Below, piece by piece: positions 60,957 to 64,000 of a stretch of DNA of 64,000 nucleotides. This DNA is from Hevea brasiliensis (Eukaryota; Streptophyta; Magnoliopsida; Malpighiales; Euphorbiaceae), in contig NC_079494.1 of assembly GCF_030052815.1 (NCBI RefSeq), positions 34,520,467 to 34,584,466 on the forward strand, given 5' to 3'. The position numbers were made by a program, and so were the translations under genes. Under the pieces are notes generated by a model that made no database searches, was not told the origin of the DNA, and saw only the letters and a program-made list of their open reading frames with translations. Positions within the stretch are counted from its first letter, which is position 1. Each line of letters opens with the position of its first letter.

Positions 60957-62000
60957 ATGGTTTTAAAGTGAATTTCGTTGTGAATTTGAAATCTTTATGT
61001 CAGTAACTACAATCTGCTCAAATGTTTGATACATACAGTACATTACATTATAAATATGCACTAACGGAGGAAATCTCCTTGTATTATTATACAGAGGTCG
61101 GGAAATAAATTTTGATGCATTAGTGACTAGTCCTTTAGGATAAGGATTGTGATAACAAGTGAAATTAGTTTTGGAAAAGTTTATCGTGAAAAGTATTTGT
61201 GACACACCATAAAATTATAAGCTAATTGGCGAGCCTACTTAATGTAAGGCAAGAGGGCGTAAATGTAAGATGCAGAATGGAATTGCTCTAGATGAGGGCA
61301 AGGAGGTTCTTGTTAGAAATTGCTAATGGATATTGTAATCGAATAAGATTCGAATATCGGTGAATTCAAAAGAATAAAAGATAACAAAGTTTGATCTATT
61401 GGGATGTATCGTAGTAACTATGCAATGTTCTTGATGTTTATCTTTGTAGTCGCAGATTCTGATCGACTTGAGATTATTGTGTAGAGCTACGTACTACCCG
61501 ATAGTACACCTAGATAAGAATAGTTGCCAACGGCATCTGCTTTAGTATAGTTATGCCATGACAGAATTTAATTGTTAGAAATAAGTTTGAAAATCCTACT
61601 TAGGATCTAAAACTCAAAAGTTAGAATATCGAAAGGTTACTGATTCGATTACAAAAGGAAGTAAGTTATAGAATATTGTGAGATAAAAAGAGTTACTAAG
61701 TAGAGATTTGAGCAGTTGATTCATATGTAACAAAGAAATATTACGAATGTGAGGAAGACTATGGATTAGAATGGTCGGAGGACCAATGACGATGAATGAT
61801 TCTAACATGACCTCAAGGGTCATTCAGAAGCAACGTGAACGAAATATTAGACAACATAATAGTAAGAGGAGATTGGTGTTATCCAAACAAATCAAACATT
61901 GTATTAGATTGTTAAAAGACTTATACAAATTTGAGGAAAAGAAAATTATACGATCATATAGAAAGGAGAAAATAAACGTATGACTATTGTAAGATGACTA
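60957..62000 (+). other. Non-coding interior of the C-type element
   Basis: The first part (61015-61085) matches the untranslated leader of the B element (9910-9840). The gag that follows in B is missing here. From about 61118 to 61700 the sequence matches the B interior module (8470-7950 on the minus strand). The rest, 61700-62000, holds one 70-codon open frame at 61771-61983, basic and without recognisable similarity, which I do not regard as a gene. Confidence 0.72.
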
Positions 62001-62007
62001 CTGGGTA

Positions 62008-62045
62008 AAATTTCGTGGACGAAATTTATTTAAGGGGGGGAGAAT
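62008..62045 (+). promoter_or_regulatory. Polypurine tract with adjacent inverted repeat
   Basis: AAATTTCG (62008-62015) and CGAAATTT (62020-62027) around TGGA, then AAGGGGGGGAGAAT to the LTR start at 62046. Confidence 0.9.
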
Positions 62046-64000
62046 TGTAACACCCCTAAGTTCGGTAGTGCGTTCTGCTGCTCCAGTGACCAGTGTTGTC
62101 CGGACAGCTAGGATGCCTAGAACCACACTTCAATGAGAGTGAGGAGACATAAAATAATGAAATAAAAGAAAAGAAAGTACAAGAAAAACAAAGGAAAAAT
62201 GATTGCAAAGAAATGTGATCAAGTTAAGCAATAGGAAACCTAACGATGGGTGACCTTTGGGAAGTCACGGTGTGGACCGTTGGTACTGCAGACTGCGAGG
62301 AACCTCGGAAAAAACATTTTTAGGACATAAATAGAACCTTATTGAAGAATAAATATCATTAGAAAGATCAAAGAAAAATTAAATAATTAGTACAAAGAAA
62401 AGTGAGAAATCGAAAAACAGACAAAACCCGGTAATACCGAAAAATCGGGAAAGCCACCCGAACAGGGGCATTATGGTCAATTGACATCCCGAAGTGTCTT
62501 TTGACCTAAATGTCCATTAAAAATAAATAATATTACACTTAGAAAATAAAATGAAAAATTAGTTTAGTGGTACCTAATGCAAATAACCAAAAGTGGAGTG
62601 AAAATTGTGTAATTAGCACTTTAAGCTTATAATATGATTTAAATGTGGTGAGTGGACCACTAGGGAATTAATTAAGGACTAAAGGGGCAGGTGTACACCC
62701 ATTATACAATCTGCCATTTCATCTTCAAGCTTGGGAATTGCCATGGCCGTATGAATTTCTCCAAAAACCTCCATGGCCGCAAATTGAAAAAGCTCCATTA
62801 ACCACCTTCATTTCACCTCCAATCACCTAAGTGGCTTCATTAAAAATGGTCTACACATCACAAGGAAGATATGGATACCAAATTTGAGAAGTTTGGTGAG
62901 GGTTTAGCAAGTTACAATTAAAGGTAAGTTTGCATTTTTGAGAATTTCTCTGTTAAAGTTTTTATGCATGTTATGGGTATTGGTTTGGTGAAGGAAAATT
63001 TTGAGTTTGAAGGGTTATTGTTGTTGCCATTTTGGACAGCCATGGGTCACGTTTTTGATGAGGTATTTGTGTATATAATTGATGAGAAATAATGTTAATC
63101 ATGGTGATTTAGTAACCTAGTGATTTAATGCATGTATATATGGTGAATGATGCACTTGGATGGGAATTGGTAACTTGGACAGCACTTTGATGTTGAAGGA
63201 CAAATTTGGGCAGCCTTGGGGACACTTGAATAAATGTGTATATTCATGGGAGTGTTGGCAGAATTGTGGCATTAAGGAATGAAGGATATGTGTATGAAAT
63301 TATTGTGTAAAGTGTATGTGAGAATTAGTGGTGTTTAGGTGTGTATGTAATGGTATTGAGATATTGTAAATGTGAATTATATTTGGTGTGTTGAGGGTAA
63401 TGGTAATCTGCCCAAAATAATGTTAATGTAAAGTAGATTATACTGTGGTTAATGCACCAAAACAGATTGGTAGGGAAGTGAACCAAATTGCAAGGTATAT
63501 GTGTGTTTGAAGTGGGGTGTGAAATGCATATTGAGGGCAGTGTACATTTTAGCCCTTAACCTGAAATGTGTAACCTCAATTGGTATGAGACCAATTTGAG
63601 GTGAAACTAGGCACAAAATGTGCCAACTTTCATTGAGAAACCATACCAAAATTCTGCTTGCAAGTTGATGTGAAAAATGACCAATTCGGATTAGGTACAC
63701 TTGAGACCTAAAACTGACCATTTGGGCAGCAGTGAGTATTTAGGCCATAACTCACTCAAAACAGGTCCAATTGACCTGAAATTTTAACCATGAATAGTTA
63801 AGACCCATACCTACAAGTCTTATGAAGACACCAAAGCCCAGAAATGACCATAAGCAAGTCAAAAAGCTTGTACAAGTTCGGGTCCAAAAACTGGCCGAAC
63901 CAGAGTTGACCAAATTGACCTAAAATTGACCTAAAATGGTACCATTTGACCAGCAATAGTATAATGACCATAACTTGGTCTACTTAACTCGGATTGACCT
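62046..64000 (+). repeat. Family C 3' LTR, first 1955 bp
   Basis: Nearly identical to 57079-59041. Small differences include a 3-bp gap near 62255, a rewritten stretch near 62283-62310 and two short clusters near 63145-63185. Confidence 0.93.

Larger units (their letters stand above)
57079..64000 (+). mobile_element. Young C-type non-autonomous element with a 1.1-kb interior (LARD-like), 3' end outside window
   Basis: 5' LTR 57079-60936, primer-binding site, interior 60937-62045 without gag or pol, polypurine tract, then the 3' LTR from 62046 to the window end. The two LTRs are about 99% alike over the visible 1.95 kb by eye, with differences clustered at three places (near 57300, 58170-58220 and their partners), so the insertion is recent compared with everything else here. 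Left flank AAATT would be half of the target duplication; the other half is beyond the window. Confidence 0.92.

Noticed and set aside
61771..61983. 70-codon basic open frame in the interior of the C-type element
   Set aside because: Length is within chance for this composition, there is no recognisable similarity, and no counterpart is seen in the B interior.

Overview
This is eukaryotic, plant nuclear DNA made almost entirely of nested LTR retrotransposons. I found no host gene, tRNA, rRNA or CRISPR. The plant call rests on three things: Ty3/gypsy polyproteins with a chromodomain after the integrase (Tekay-type chromoviruses), primer-binding sites matching plant initiator tRNA-Met, and an older Athila/TAT-type element with a tRNA-Asp-like primer-binding site. 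The species cannot be fixed from sequence alone; a dicot is likely. All coding remnants carry stops or frameshifts, so every gene below is called a pseudogene.

Four related groups have unusually long LTRs (about 3.4-4.2 kb) beginning TGTAAYACC or TGTAACATCC. A begins TGTAACACCCTCACT and ends GGTGTTACA. B begins TGTAACACCCCTATTTGC and ends GGTGTGACA. C begins TGTAACACCCCTAAGTTCGG and ends GGTGTGACA. D is a single C-like piece.

Left half (1-26790): an A element (1-18722) retaining only gag enters from the left and sits in the integrase gene of a B element that kept pol (18723-26790). The A 3' LTR is split by a complete gag-only B element (3568-18072, target duplication AGATA), whose 5' LTR holds a solo A LTR (10891-15079). 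The LTR of the pol-bearing B element holds a solo B LTR (20208-23674, duplication GCGAA).

Middle (26791-33466): remains of two Athila/TAT-like elements on the minus strand, separated by a Ty1/copia-like LTR piece. The second has a 534-bp inverted duplication of the start of its own LTR. Right half (33467-64000): a recombined array of A LTRs (33467-45924), a D LTR piece, a minus-strand C element with integrase and chromodomain, a solo C LTR (49661-53656, duplication AAAAT), a second copia-like piece, and a young C-type element (57079 to beyond the window) with almost no interior.

Read as insertions, the right flank is a stack about eight deep: TAT1, copia, TAT2, A, D, C, copia, C. The points most worth attention are conserved non-coding structures. 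They are an inverted repeat beside every polypurine tract, an LTR hairpin whose stem sequence changes between families while pairing is kept, other ordered palindromes in the LTRs, and a roughly 0.6-kb non-coding interior module shared by B- and C-type non-autonomous elements. Three gag-only elements also stop at the same gag-protease boundary.
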